Assembly (NCBI GenBank): GCA_022821235.1
Contig: JAJEEA010000551.1
Span: forward strand, 1 to 52,917
DNA length: 52,917 nt
From: Vicinamibacteria bacterium
Lineage (GTDB): Bacteria; Acidobacteriota; Vicinamibacteria; Vicinamibacterales; UBA8438
Reading direction: 5' to 3'
A model generated the notes under the pieces. The model saw only the letters and a program-made list of their open reading frames with translations, was not told the DNA's origin and did not search any database. Below, piece by piece: positions 15,633 through 25,275 of the stretch. The first letter of the stretch is position 1; each line of letters starts with the position of its first letter. A program made the translations under genes and the position numbers.

Positions 15633-17110
15633 CTACAGGTCGCGTCCCACGGTCAGCTTGACGCCGCCGGGTGGGAACTGCTCCGTGGTCTCGACGTCGC
15701 GGATGTCGAGATCGAGCAGCTCTCCGGCGGCGAACGACTGCGCCGAGTCGAAGAAGAGGGTGGCGTTCCGTTCGCCCGCGTCCGCATCGACGCCGACTTC
15801 CTTCTGCCGGCCGGCGGCGAGCACGGAAACGCGGGTTCCCGTCTCGTCGGTCCGCAGCACGTCGAGGCGCAGGGTGCGTCCCGCCGCCGGGAAGAGGGCC
15901 ATCTGCCCGCCGCCACCGGAGCCCGGCGGTGCGGGCTGCAGGGTGACCTTGACCGCCGCGCGCAGCAGCTCGAACGTGGGCAGCACCACCTCGACGCCGA
16001 TCCGTTTCGCGGCCGCGACCTCGCTACGCGAGACGAGATGCGGGATGACCAGCTCCTGGAGCGCGGCGCCGCCGTGCGAGAACGCCTGCTCCGCCTGGAA
16101 GAAGGCGAGCCCCGGCGGCAGCGCCACGCGTAGCGTCGGGTCCCAGTCGAACGGGAGGCTCGCAACCGGCAGGTCTGCCTCCGCGGGGACCAGCGCGAAG
16201 CGCGCCTTTCGCACGCGGCACCAGTCCCTGTCGCACGGGACCTCGTCGGGGAGCCGGTCTTCGTCGAGCAGGATGAATCCGTGATCGGTGACCACGTGCA
16301 CCTCCGGGTACCCCCATCGATGCAACTTGCGGACCAGTCGCGCGATGCGCTCGATCTCCCCGTGGACGTGACGGACCAGGGCGTCGGCGCTGCCGTGCCC
16401 GAGGTGGTCGACCTCCTCGTGTCCGAAGACGACGAGCAGATCGCCAAGTGCATCCGGCGGTTCGGCGTGCGCTTCGATATCGTCGATCCGCCGGCAGTCG
16501 GCGCCGAACGCCCGCAGGAACGCGATGCGGTTGCTGCTGACCGCGGCGTCCTTCCCGTCGAGGCGCGGGTGCAGGCCGTTGCCCTTGACGTCGAAGGAAA
16601 CCTCGGTTGACGACAGCGGCAGCAGCGCCGTCATGCCCACGGGGGTGACCGTCGGCAGGGCGGCCCGCAGCGGATCGAGCCGCACGTCGAGATTCGGCAG
16701 GGCTTGGCGGACGAGGTGGGCGCAGTCGTAGCGCAGGGCGTCGACGACGAGCACCGCGCGCCTGCCCTGTGTCGTCCAGACCCGCGCCTCGAGGCGCTCG
16801 GTGACGAAGGGCAGCCCTGGAATGTCGGCGCTCCCGCCGCCGACGTAACGCTCGAAGAAGCGGCCGTTGAGGGTGTTCGCGTAGGCTGCGTAGGCGCGGT
16901 CGGCCACCGTCGTAACGGCCGGCTGGTTCTGCTGCTCGGCGTGCCGGCGCACCTCGATGTGTGCCGCGTCGACGGCCGCCGCCTCGTCCACGAACACCCC
17001 CGCCAGCGCGTCGACGGCATCCGCCCGCTCGGCCCGCTGCGTGGCGCGTTCGCAGGCGGCCACGAGCTTCTGGAGCTGATGCAGCAGCACCCAGGAGCCC
17101 GAGGGGCTGA
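15633..17110 (-). pseudogene. pglZ: PglZ phosphatase-domain protein, 5'-truncated
   Basis: About 490 codons of the C-terminal half remain. They include the alkaline-phosphatase-like core motifs VLVVDALRYD, GHEEVDHLGHG and VHVVTDHGFILLDED, and a C-terminal beta-rich part. Full PglZ of BREX type 1 is about 800 or more residues, so the N-terminal part is missing. Upstream, sequence switches at about 17,095-17,130 to the N-terminal part of BrxC in a different frame. The junction lies near KASLSPSGSWVLLHQLQ. A GTG in that area could initiate translation. Without its N-terminus and without PglX it is unlikely to work normally. Confidence 0.85.
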
Positions 17111-17848
17111 GGCTCGCCTTGTGTCGTCGAGGGCTTGCTTCGCCGATGGGCGGTCGCCGTGCTCGGCCGGGTCCACCTGCGGGAGGACCGCGGCCAGCCG
17201 CCGCCGCACGGTCAGGAGGTCGTCGCGCCCCTGCGCGCTCCGCCAGGCGACGCCGAACTTGGCCTCGTAGGCGTTCGCCAACGCGTCGAGCAGGCCGCGC
17301 TGCCGCATGCGCTGCTCGATGCGGGCGACGACGAAGTTCTCGGCGAGGCCGGTCTGGCGGTAGAACTCCGAGAGGAGGATCTCGCCCACCGAGTTGGGGT
17401 TGTTCAACGATTGCCGGCTCTTGATCTCGAAGGCGATGGTGCGGACCTGGGTGCGGAGCTTCACTTCCCCCAGCCGCAGCCGCACGTCGGCGCCGCGCGG
17501 GGTGTCGGAGAGGTGTCCGACGAAGGCGTCGTGGCACGAGTCGCCGGAGCTGTCGGCGAGCGGATCGTTCTGCAGGAGGTGGCCGAGCACCTTGGCGAAA
17601 TGGGACTTCCCCGAGCCGAAGAAGCCGGAGATCCACATGCCCACCACGTCGCGAGCGCCGCCGCCGCGCCGCAGCGTCTCGCTGACCTGGGTGAAGGTGT
17701 CGAAGATGCGCTTCAGCTCCTCCTCGATCTTGTCGGTGACGACGTACTCGCGCAGCTCGGCGGCGAGGGCGGCCCGGTCGAAGACCTTTACGACGCCTTC
17801 GACCTGCCGGCCGAGGTCCCGCTGGATGACTTCCCTGACTGTCGCCAT
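17111..17848 (-). pseudogene. brxC: BrxC ATPase, N-terminal fragment
   Basis: The fragment begins MATVREVIQRDLGRQVEGVV and contains an intact P-loop GFFGSGKSHFAKVLGHLL. After ~246 codons homology ends and the frame runs into antisense-like sequence overlapping pglZ. BrxC is normally ~1,200 residues. A deletion must have removed the rest of brxC, all of pglX and the start of pglZ. BrxC is an essential ATPase of BREX, so the remaining product is probably non-functional. It lies 32 bp after brxB. Confidence 0.87.
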
Positions 17849-17880
17849 CTACGTCCGCCTCCCGCCGCGCCGCGTCCCGT

Positions 17881-18420
17881 TCAGCGCCAGAACAGCTTGA
17901 CCGCGAGGTAGTTGCCGCCGTCCGGCTGATTCATGAAATGGAGCTTGCCGCCGCGCTCCGCCCCGGGGAAGGCGAGCGCGATGCGGCCCTCGAGGTCGCG
18001 CAGGCCGCGGAGCACCTCGCCGTACCGGACGAGCGGATGCAGCGCGACGGTGGCCGAGACCAGGAGCGTCGCTCCCGGCTTGGCGGACGTCAACGCCTGG
18101 AATCGCCGGACGAGCGCGGCCTCGACGCGCTGGGACAGCCCCTGCCGCATCCAGCGGTAGTCGTCGAACTCGTCCTCCTGAAGCTGCTCGACGTCGTCCG
18201 GGTCGAGATCATGGAACAGGAAGCCGGTCAGGTCCAGATGCGTGAACGGAATCTGCGCGGCCTCGAGACGAGGAAGGAACGCGTCGACGAGCTGCTCCCG
18301 GAAGTCGAGCTCCCTCTCCGGAGGATAGATCAGGAGGATGGCACCATCGGTCCTGACGCCGCGGTCGGGGCGAAGGGGCTTTTCGAGGCGCTCGAGGAGA
18401 TCGGTGAAGAGGCTCTGCAT
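17881..18420 (-). CDS. brxB: BREX protein BrxB (DUF1788)
   Basis: The 179-residue protein contains AILLIYPPERELDFREQL, THLDLTGFLFHDL and FPGAERGGKLHFMNQ, then NYLAVKLFW at the C-terminus. These are DUF1788/BrxB features. Length is normal. The ATG overlaps the brxA stop by one base (TGATG), so the two are coupled. It belongs to the same minus-strand operon as brxC, pglZ and brxL. BrxB is needed for BREX defence, with no known enzymatic activity. Confidence 0.92.
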   Translation of the reverse strand: MQSLFTDLLERLEKPLRPDRGVRTDGAILLIYPPERELDFREQLVDAFLPRLEAAQIPFTHLDLTGFLFHDLDPDDVEQLQEDEFDDYRWMRQGLSQRVEAALVRRFQALTSAKPGATLLVSATVALHPLVRYGEVLRGLRDLEGRIALAFPGAERGGKLHFMNQPDGGNYLAVKLFWR

Positions 18421-19208
18421 CAGGCGGCCTCCTCGACGTCGAGCTCGACCACGTCGCCCTGCATGCGGAAGCGGAGGGCCTCGCGTCCGTTGAGCTCGCC
18501 GAGCGCGTCGACGACCTCGTGCCCCTCCAGCGCGAGCAGCCGGAAGATCGGCGCCCGCACCAGGTCGAGCGGACCGACCCCGCCGAGGCGCAGGGCCCGG
18601 ACGAGCAGGCGCACCGGCGCGCCGTGGAGGGCGGGGCGGACCGTGACCTTCCTGATCGCGCCGCGGGCCAGCCCGAAGTCGCGGACGCTGGCCGCGTACT
18701 TCTGCGCCACGGCGGTGCGCGTGTGGTCGGACCAGGCGGCGACCTCCGGCCGGCTCTCCGCCGCACGCTCGAGGAACCCGAGCACGTCGGCGACGCGCAA
18801 CTCCGCCGGCGCCCGCCGCAGCAGCGGACACAGCCAGCCAACGCCGAGGTCGGCGACCAGGCGATCGTGGAGGGCGAGGAGCATGTAGGCCGTCAGGCCG
18901 CGTTCCGGTTCGGAGCGGCAGCGGCGCCACTCCTGCAGGAACGCGGCGAAGAGCGGGTGCTCGGTGTCGAGGATGTACCGCGCCTTCAGTTCCTTCCAGA
19001 TCTTTCGCCGCGCCGCGGCCGACCTGCGAGCGATGCAGTTGTCGTCGACCACCAGCGATCGATAGCCGGCCGACGACAGGGGTTCACTGGTCGCATCCAG
19101 GAGGACGTGCAGATCGGTGTACAGCGCCGAGCGCGCGGAGAGGCGCGCAGGCCACGGCGCGCCGGGCTCCAGCGCCCGAACCGGCCCGGCCTCTCGTGCC
19201 CTCAGCAT
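18420..19208 (-). CDS. brxA: BREX protein BrxA (DUF1819)
   Basis: The 262-residue protein is of the DUF1819/BrxA family, a small DNA-binding helical protein. Recognisable parts are SARSALYTDLHVLLDATSEP near the N-terminus, RRKIWKELKARYIL and a C-terminal HGAPVRLLVRALRLGG region. It is the first gene of the BREX operon. ATG 19208 is chosen. The frame is open to 19280, but this adds an arginine-rich stretch without a ribosome site. The 5' flank abuts the second copy of the long direct repeat about 200 bp away. Confidence 0.85.
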   Translation of the reverse strand: MLRAREAGPVRALEPGAPWPARLSARSALYTDLHVLLDATSEPLSSAGYRSLVVDDNCIARRSAAARRKIWKELKARYILDTEHPLFAAFLQEWRRCRSEPERGLTAYMLLALHDRLVADLGVGWLCPLLRRAPAELRVADVLGFLERAAESRPEVAAWSDHTRTAVAQKYAASVRDFGLARGAIRKVTVRPALHGAPVRLLVRALRLGGVGPLDLVRAPIFRLLALEGHEVVDALGELNGREALRFRMQGDVVELDVEEAA

Positions 19209-19407
19209 GTGCGGCGTCCCGGCCGATCCGTCTTCGCGTCGTCGACTGCGACGGTGCAGCGTCCGTCCAGACCGTCCCAAATCATGATCGCGTACCGGCT
19301 CCCGCCGACCTGTCGGCGAGCCCGCGTGGCCGATTGTACCGCTCGCACCCCGACCGTTGGCCCACTCGTCGGACCGGATGCTGACGGCCGTTGTTGTGTG
19401 GTCCTGA

Positions 19408-19664
19408 GATCAACCGGTCTCCAGCACCCATGAGAACCCACGGGAGGCCGCATTCGCCGGCACCCGGTGCGCGGGCGGACGTAGAATCAACCGAGACACG
19501 CGGGAGACACGCGCCGACAGCAGCGCGGCAACGGGGATGAACGACGGATCCAGGCTCGAGGAATGGCGCCGTCTGCGAGCTCGCGTGAAGGCCAAGGACC
19601 GCAACGATGAACCGGGGGTTCTCGCCCCGCCCGAAGCCTTCACGGACATGCGCGGCACCGCCGA
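19408..19664 (+). repeat. Long direct repeat, copy B (flanks BREX island)
   Basis: Partner of 12116-12372, same orientation. Here the repeat runs into a complete antitoxin-like gene (19537-20001), whereas copy A is cut after 42 codons. Copy B therefore looks like the original locus and copy A like the partial duplicate. Confidence 0.85.
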
Positions 19665-20001
19665 TGACCGGGCACGATTCGGAATGCCGACACCGCCGGA
19701 GCAGACGGGACCGGCGAGTGCGGCCGTCGCGCGGCGAATCACGAAGAGCTGCGCCGGCTGGCCGCGGCCGCCGACGACCCGGGAGTTCTTCGAGGCGGTG
19801 CACGCAACGGACCCCACCCACCGCCAAGCCACGATCATCGGCATGTGGCTGCGCGAGGCACCGATCGACGAGATCCTGCTGGCTTGCGCCGAAGAGGCCT
19901 ACACGCTGCGCGAACTGATCGCGGCCATCCACCGGACGGAGAACGCCCACCGACACCCGGCCCGAAACAGGGAGCTGAACCGGCTGGCGCGAGCGCGATG
20001 A
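19537..20001 (+). CDS. Hypothetical protein, antitoxin candidate paired with nucleotidyltransferase
   Basis: The protein has 154 residues. The N-terminal ~45 are charged (RLEEWRRLRARVKAKDR). The C-terminal part TTREFFEAVHATDPTHRQA, then IIGMWLREAPIDEIL and YTLRELIAAIHR, looks like a compact helical domain. Its TGA overlaps the ATG of the following nucleotidyltransferase gene (ATGA), the same coupling seen for the pair at 23564-25068. It is probably the antitoxin or partner of an AbiEii/MNT-like system. No named family can be assigned with confidence. Confidence 0.6.
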   Translation: MNDGSRLEEWRRLRARVKAKDRNDEPGVLAPPEAFTDMRGTADDRARFGMPTPPEQTGPASAAVARRITKSCAGWPRPPTTREFFEAVHATDPTHRQATIIGMWLREAPIDEILLACAEEAYTLRELIAAIHRTENAHRHPARNRELNRLARAR

Positions 20002-20498
20002 CACGACCGACCTTCCCGGAACCCGCCGCGGACCTGCTCGCGAGAAGCCGCGAGATGCTCGACCGCCACGTGACATCCCACACCCCCGGCTGGGCGGGCT
20101 GGGCGATTGGGGGCGGCAGCGCCCTCGCGGCACGTTGGCAGCACCGCTGGAGCAAGGACCTCGACATCGTCGTCGGAAGCGAGACGGAGTTCGCCCGGCT
20201 CACCGAAGCCGAGAACCCCAAGCTCTGGCGTGAGATGCGGGCGGCCGGGGCCACGACGATCGAGTCCGAAGGCACCTTGCGGTTCAAGTTCGGCGAGCGC
20301 CAGGTCGAGGTTCTGGGTGAGGAGCTCACGCCGACGACCGGCCAGGAGCTGACGGAGTTCACGTGCGTTCAGCCGTCCAGAAGGCGCAGGATCGCGACGC
20401 CGAGCGCGGACCCGGCTACGATGGCGCCGAGCGTCCAGCGCAGGCGGTGCGTCTCGGTGCGGGCCTGCTGTTCGCCGAGTTTGGCGATGGCGGTGTGA
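19998..20498 (+). pseudogene. Nucleotidyltransferase (AbiEii/MNT-like) toxin, 3'-truncated
   Basis: The N-terminal ~122 residues contain the nucleotidyltransferase core WAIGGGSALAARWQHRWSKD, then LDIVVG (GG/GS...DxD), and continue to FGERQVEVLGEELTP. After about position 20362 the frame enters sequence antisense to the neighbouring coiled-coil gene (20369-20719), giving an Arg-rich tail. The natural 3' half is therefore lost. The ATGA overlap with the upstream gene is kept. Confidence 0.7.
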
Positions 20499-20719
20499 AC
20501 GCCGGCAATCTCGGTGTGAACGCCCGCAATCTCGGCCCGCACGTCGGCGAAACCGGTGCGGAGTTCGGTCCGCAACTCGGCGATCTCGCCGGTCAGGCGC
20601 TTGTCGAGGTTCGCCAGTTCGACCCGCACCGCCGCGATCTCGGTGCGCAATTCACCACGAACGTCGGCCAGACCCGCGTTGAATTGGTCGGTGGTGACGA
20701 GCGAGTCGTGGTCGGCCAT
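20369..20719 (-). CDS. DUF1640-like coiled-coil protein with C-terminal membrane anchor
   Basis: The 116-residue protein starts MADHDSLVTTDQFNAGLADV. It continues as heptad-like coiled coil with near-repeats (AEIAGVHTEI, AGVHTAI; RGELRTEIAAV, AELRTELRTG) and ends with one TM helix (WTLGAIVAGSALGVAILRLL). This is the architecture of DUF1640/CCDC90-like bacterial proteins. They are often found beside toxin genes or restriction systems, but their function is unknown. The gene converges on the truncated nucleotidyltransferase. Confidence 0.72.
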   Translation of the reverse strand: MADHDSLVTTDQFNAGLADVRGELRTEIAAVRVELANLDKRLTGEIAELRTELRTGFADVRAEIAGVHTEIAGVHTAIAKLGEQQARTETHRLRWTLGAIVAGSALGVAILRLLDG

Positions 20720-20814
20720 GTCTCCAGCATACCCGACACCCTCCGCGTTGACCACTTCCGTCACCTGTCGATCGCGCCCCTCACGACGGCCACGTCCGCC
20801 TCGGGCTCCGAGTC

Positions 20815-20831
20815 ATGACCGGTCCGGTCAT
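20815..20831. promoter_or_regulatory. 17-bp palindrome upstream of the coiled-coil gene
   Basis: ATGACCGG-T-CCGGTCAT is a perfect palindrome about 95 bp upstream of the minus-strand start at 20719. It could be an operator; no regulator is known. Confidence 0.3.
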
Positions 20832-20949
20832 AATCGCGACTGCTTGAAGGTCACCGACACCGGCCTTGGCGCTGACGGGCACCGCCGCCACCCGCGGGCG
20901 GTCACAGTCACCGCTGCTCGAGGGTCACCGACACGCACACCGAGCGAGC

Positions 20950-22212
<1,263 letters not shown>

Positions 22213-22293
22213 CGACGACCCGGAGGAGTGCTCTTGAGTGGGGAAGTTGGGGTTGGCCGGTCTGTCCGGCGCCGGTGGACCCACCGCGCCGCA

Positions 22294-22593
22294 CTACTTG
22301 GTGGCCTCCCGCTGCACGAACCGTAGCGACACGCCGCACGCCGCCGCGATCTTCGTCACCGTCCCCAATCGGGGGTCACGGTTTCCCGACAGGCCGCGGG
22401 AGAGGGCCACGCGGTCGACATCGGCTTTCCGGGCGATGGCGGAAACGCCCCCCTGGGCCGCCGCGACGTTGCGAAATGCCTTCATCAACAGTCGCGGGTC
22501 GCCGTCGGACTCCTCGATCGCCGCGTTGAGGTACGCCGCGACGTCCTCCGGTGTCTGGAGACACTCGCTGGCCTCATGGGCTCTGACGGGCAT
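22294..22593 (-). CDS. HigA-like addiction-module antidote protein
   Basis: The 99-residue protein carries an Xre-like helix-turn-helix. It contains TPEDVAAYLNAAIEESDGDP, GGVSAIARKADVDRVALSRG and LGTVTKIAAACGVSLRF, the usual features of the 'putative addiction module antidote' family. ATG 22593 is preceded by AGGAGAAG, which decides the start. The frame is open upstream into the remains of its toxin gene. The antitoxin is intact while the toxin is deleted, making it an orphan that may still bind the palindrome at 22727-22746. Confidence 0.85.
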   Translation of the reverse strand: MPVRAHEASECLQTPEDVAAYLNAAIEESDGDPRLLMKAFRNVAAAQGGVSAIARKADVDRVALSRGLSGNRDPRLGTVTKIAAACGVSLRFVQREATK

Positions 22594-22725
22594 GCCGCTT
22601 CTCCTGTCTGTAGGTCCTTCACAGACACGGGCGCGGTTCTCGGCGCTCTGGAGCCGGAACAACGTATCGAACGCGTCGGTGCCGTCCGCCGTGACGTAGC
22701 GGACAATCCTGATCACCCCATCCAT
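22594..22725 (-). pseudogene. HigB/RelE-like toxin, N-terminal remnant
   Basis: The frame begins MDGVIRIVRYVTADGTDAFD, then about ten more toxin-like residues, typical of the start of RelE/ParE-type toxins ('addiction module killer'). It then passes in frame through a short linker into the antitoxin. The central and C-terminal catalytic part is missing, so the toxin is inactive. A 143-residue fusion could be made from this ATG. Confidence 0.7.
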
Positions 22726-22726
22726 T

Positions 22727-22746
22727 GTGTAGCCGCCTGGCTACAC
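22727..22746. promoter_or_regulatory. Operator-like palindrome of the HigBA module
   Basis: GTGTAGCC-GCCT-GGCTACAC is a perfect 8-bp inverted repeat, one base upstream of the toxin ATG on the minus strand. HigA antitoxins autoregulate through such sites, so this is the likely binding site. Confidence 0.6.
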
Positions 22747-23520
22747 CAAATCAAGCGGCAGAAGGGGTGGTGGGCTCACGGGCTGCCCCCGAGCGATTTG
22801 GCGGCCGACTCACTGGCTGGCGGCGGAGCGGTCGCATCGGGCGAACCCCTGCCGCCCGTGTTGCCTGTGGGGCTGTACAACGGCGCCCGCCCATGGCGGG
22901 CGGCCCGGGAGATGGGCGAGTTGATCGCGGCCGTGGGACCGGAGCTGGCGCGATATCAGCCGGCGCAGCGGTACCACGTGGTCGACGAGCGGCACTTGGC
23001 CGAGGACGATCTCCCGAGCGACAATCTGATGACGCCGGTTGTGGCGCTCGAGCAGAGCGGCTCGGCCAAGGACCTGGCCCGTGTCGTGGAGGCGCTGCAG
23101 GCGAAGCTGGGCGGTCTGCACGAGACGGGGCTGCGTCGGGCCTTCGTCGACTGGGTGCGACAGACGGTGGAGCGGGTGGCGCCGCCCGGCGGGTGGGTGC
23201 GGCCGGTGCGGACGCTGGAGGAGCTGAAGATGACGCTGGTCGAACGGGCGGCCGAGTGGCCGAAGCAATGGCTTCAGGAAGGCATCGAGCAGGGGCTTGC
23301 TCAACAACGCGCGCTCCTGTGTCGGCAGGCGGCGTTGCGGTTCGGGGCGGAGACTGCGGCGCGCGTGTCTTCGGCGGTGGACCGGATCGCCGGTCCGGAG
23401 GGTCTCGCCGTCGCGGGCGAGTGGATCGTGCGGGCCGGCGACGGCGACGAGTTGGTCGAGCGGCTGACGCAGATCGCCGAGGGGGACACTGCAGCGAGAT
23501 CACATCTCAAGTCCACTTGA
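22741..23520 (+). pseudogene. YhgA/Rpn-like transposase-nuclease family protein, N-terminally truncated
   Basis: The frame from about 22,835 reads PLPPVLPVGLYNGARPWRAA, RYHVVDERHLAEDDLPSDN and LRRAFVDWVRQTVERV, ending with a C-terminal helical part (LVERLTQIAEG). These are features of the YhgA-like/Rpn (recombination-promoting nuclease) family. The N-terminal PD-(D/E)XK catalytic part and a start codon are absent. Upstream sequence belongs to the HigBA operator on the other strand. It is a truncated remnant, probably of a mobile-element-associated gene. Confidence 0.65.
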
Positions 23521-23563
23521 TGCGGCACCGGCTTCCCCGCGACGGCGTCCACGTCTCCGTGAA

Positions 23564-24550
23564 TCACTCACTTCCGACGGCTGCTTGCGCGGGAGCGCCG
23601 TGGCGCTTCATCGATTTGTTCCTGCCCGTGAACCGGTCCGGGGGCGACGGGTCTTCGCTGTCGAATATCACGCCGTTGCGGCCCTGTCCGCGGCACGTCG
23701 CGATCCGCTGCATCACGATCCGGCTCGACAGTCCGCTCGCGTCGAGCGTTTCCTCGATTCCGTTTCGGGCGTGGAGGGCCCTCGTTCTCTCGACGTGGGT
23801 CTCGTCGGTGAAGACCGCGCCGCCTCGACTTCTCCGCTCGGTGAGCACCCTGTCGCCGTGGAGCTCGATGACGACCCGGGCCATCCGGTGCGCCTCGAGG
23901 ACGTCGGCGCCGGTCGAGCCCAGCTTGCCGAGGTCCGTGCACGGCGTCTCGGTCAGCTTCAGGTACTTCTCGGCCTCGTCCCGGTAGTGCTCGTCGCAGC
24001 GGGCCCAGGTCCACTCGACCTCCTGCTTCCGTTCGTTGTCGAGCAGGCCGTAGGCCGAGAGAAGCTCTCCTGCCGTCTCGTGCTCCTGCGACAGTCTGAT
24101 CACGTCGTAGACGTCCCGGACGGGTCCCGGGCGCGCGGCCCGTTCGAGCTTCCCCCGCAGGATCTGCGCGGTCGAGAGCACGTGTTGCGGTCGCCGGGCG
24201 ATGACGACGCGTTCGGCCCCGTTCTTCGGCCTCACCGTCGCCAGGTTCAGGTCGATGATGCCGTTCGGCAGTTGGACCTTGATTTGCGTCGTCGTCTCCT
24301 GGATGGGCGTTCCCTCGAGGCGGGCCGCGAGGTTCATGTCGTCGTCGCGGATCAGGTGCGCGAGCGACGTCGTGTCGCGGATCACGACGTCGATGTCCGT
24401 GGACTCGCGGTGTCCGATTCGGGCCGCGATTATCGTGCCGCCGCTGAGGTACGGCGTCCAGGGCGCCTGGGCGGGTCCGAGCGTGTTGAGGACGTCTCGC
24501 GTCGCGAGCCAGAGTCGGGCCGCCGGTTCGGGCAGGGTGAGCTTCTTCAC
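23564..24550 (-). CDS. AbiEii-like nucleotidyltransferase toxin
   Basis: The protein has 328 residues. The nucleotidyltransferase core is WTPYLSGGTIIAARIGHRES, then TDIDVVI, followed by GIIDLNLATVRP and a helical region (VLSTAQILRGKLERAARPGP, VRDVYDVI) typical of AbiEii/DUF1814-like toxins. GTG 24550 is chosen because it overlaps the stop of the upstream gene as GTGA. The last ~60 residues (after GNGVIF-like sequence) are polar and variable. It forms a bicistronic unit with the 173-residue protein ahead of it, as in the pair at 19537. Type IV toxin-antitoxin or abortive infection function is inferred from the family. Confidence 0.78.
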   Translation of the reverse strand: MKKLTLPEPAARLWLATRDVLNTLGPAQAPWTPYLSGGTIIAARIGHRESTDIDVVIRDTTSLAHLIRDDDMNLAARLEGTPIQETTTQIKVQLPNGIIDLNLATVRPKNGAERVVIARRPQHVLSTAQILRGKLERAARPGPVRDVYDVIRLSQEHETAGELLSAYGLLDNERKQEVEWTWARCDEHYRDEAEKYLKLTETPCTDLGKLGSTGADVLEAHRMARVVIELHGDRVLTERRSRGGAVFTDETHVERTRALHARNGIEETLDASGLSSRIVMQRIATCRGQGRNGVIFDSEDPSPPDRFTGRNKSMKRHGAPAQAAVGSE

Positions 24551-25068
24551 GGCAGGCCGAGGTCGCGCGTCGTCGATTGCTGCTTCATCCAGCCCGTGCT
24601 CATCGCGTTGAGCCAGCGAATGAGCTCCCACGCCGGGAGCTCGAGCTCGTGGATCCACCAGGCGAGGTCCTGCAGGCTGTAGCCGCCCTCCTGCTCCGCC
24701 TTCATGATCAGCAGCCGGCTCGACTCGGTGGCGACGGTTCGGGCGATTGCATCGGCCCTCGGCCCCCGGGTCCTTGCCTTCATGACCCGTTCCACCTCGA
24801 CCGCCGTGGGCTTCTCCCGCCACCCGTTGCACGATCCGTGCACGAGGGCGTCGAGGGCCGGGCACGGCTCGCCGGCCGCGCGGGTTCGAGCGTTCTGGTC
24901 GCCGTTTCGGAACCATCCCGATCGCGCCGGGAAGTGTTCGGCGGGCGACAGCGTTATCTGTTCGTTCGCGGTCTCCTCGCGAGGCCGCCGTCTCGCCTCT
25001 TGTCGCACCCAGCGCTGCCGCTCGACTCGGTGGTCGTCGGCGGTCGGCGTCCGGTGTTGCTCGGCCAT
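24547..25068 (-). CDS. Hypothetical partner (antitoxin candidate) of the AbiEii-like toxin
   Basis: The protein has 173 residues. The first ~70 are polar and Arg/Gln-rich. The C-terminal half is helical and Trp-rich: ARTVATESSRLLIMKAEQEG, YSLQDLAWWIHELELPAWEL. Its stop overlaps the GTG start of the nucleotidyltransferase. ATG 25068 is chosen; it follows an AT-rich promoter-like stretch containing AAAAGAATCAAGAAG. It is not an obvious AbiEi winged-helix protein, so the antitoxin may be of a different kind. Confidence 0.6.
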   Translation of the reverse strand: MAEQHRTPTADDHRVERQRWVRQEARRRPREETANEQITLSPAEHFPARSGWFRNGDQNARTRAAGEPCPALDALVHGSCNGWREKPTAVEVERVMKARTRGPRADAIARTVATESSRLLIMKAEQEGGYSLQDLAWWIHELELPAWELIRWLNAMSTGWMKQQSTTRDLGLP

Positions 25069-25130
25069 CGTCGATCTTCTTGATTCTTTTGATCTTAGCA
25101 CGTCTCGCGGGGGTCCTGTTCCTGCCCGAC

Positions 25131-25165
25131 GGTGCCCGGCGAGGGTATCATTTCGCTCGATGGGC
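25131..25165 (+). repeat. Copy of a promoter/start segment shared with the Tsx-like gene
   Basis: GGTGCCCGGCGAGGGTATCA and the following 15 bases match 30556-30590 with only a few changes, including a TATCAT box and an ATG just after it. At 30556 this segment starts a real gene. Here the ATG leads only into a short Arg-rich frame, so this looks like a displaced promoter copy. Confidence 0.5.
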
Positions 25166-25275
25166 CACTGTCCGGGGGCCGATGACATACGCCTCCTCCT
25201 CCGGTGGCCGCGGCCTCGGGCTCGACTCTCTGGCCGGCCCGGTCGCCGCCGACGACATCACGGTGATTCCCTGCG

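Noticed and set aside
13880-15661. Long plus-strand open frame opposite brxL
   Set aside because: Antisense shadow of brxL with Val/Glu/Asp-rich low-complexity sequence and no family features.
16631-17110. brxC frame extension beyond codon ~246
   Set aside because: After the junction the frame is Arg/Ser/Cys-rich and overlaps pglZ in another frame; it is a shadow, not BrxC.
12116-19664. Insertion-sequence transposon around the BREX genes
   Set aside because: No transposase, integrase or terminal inverted repeats were found; only the direct repeats are visible.
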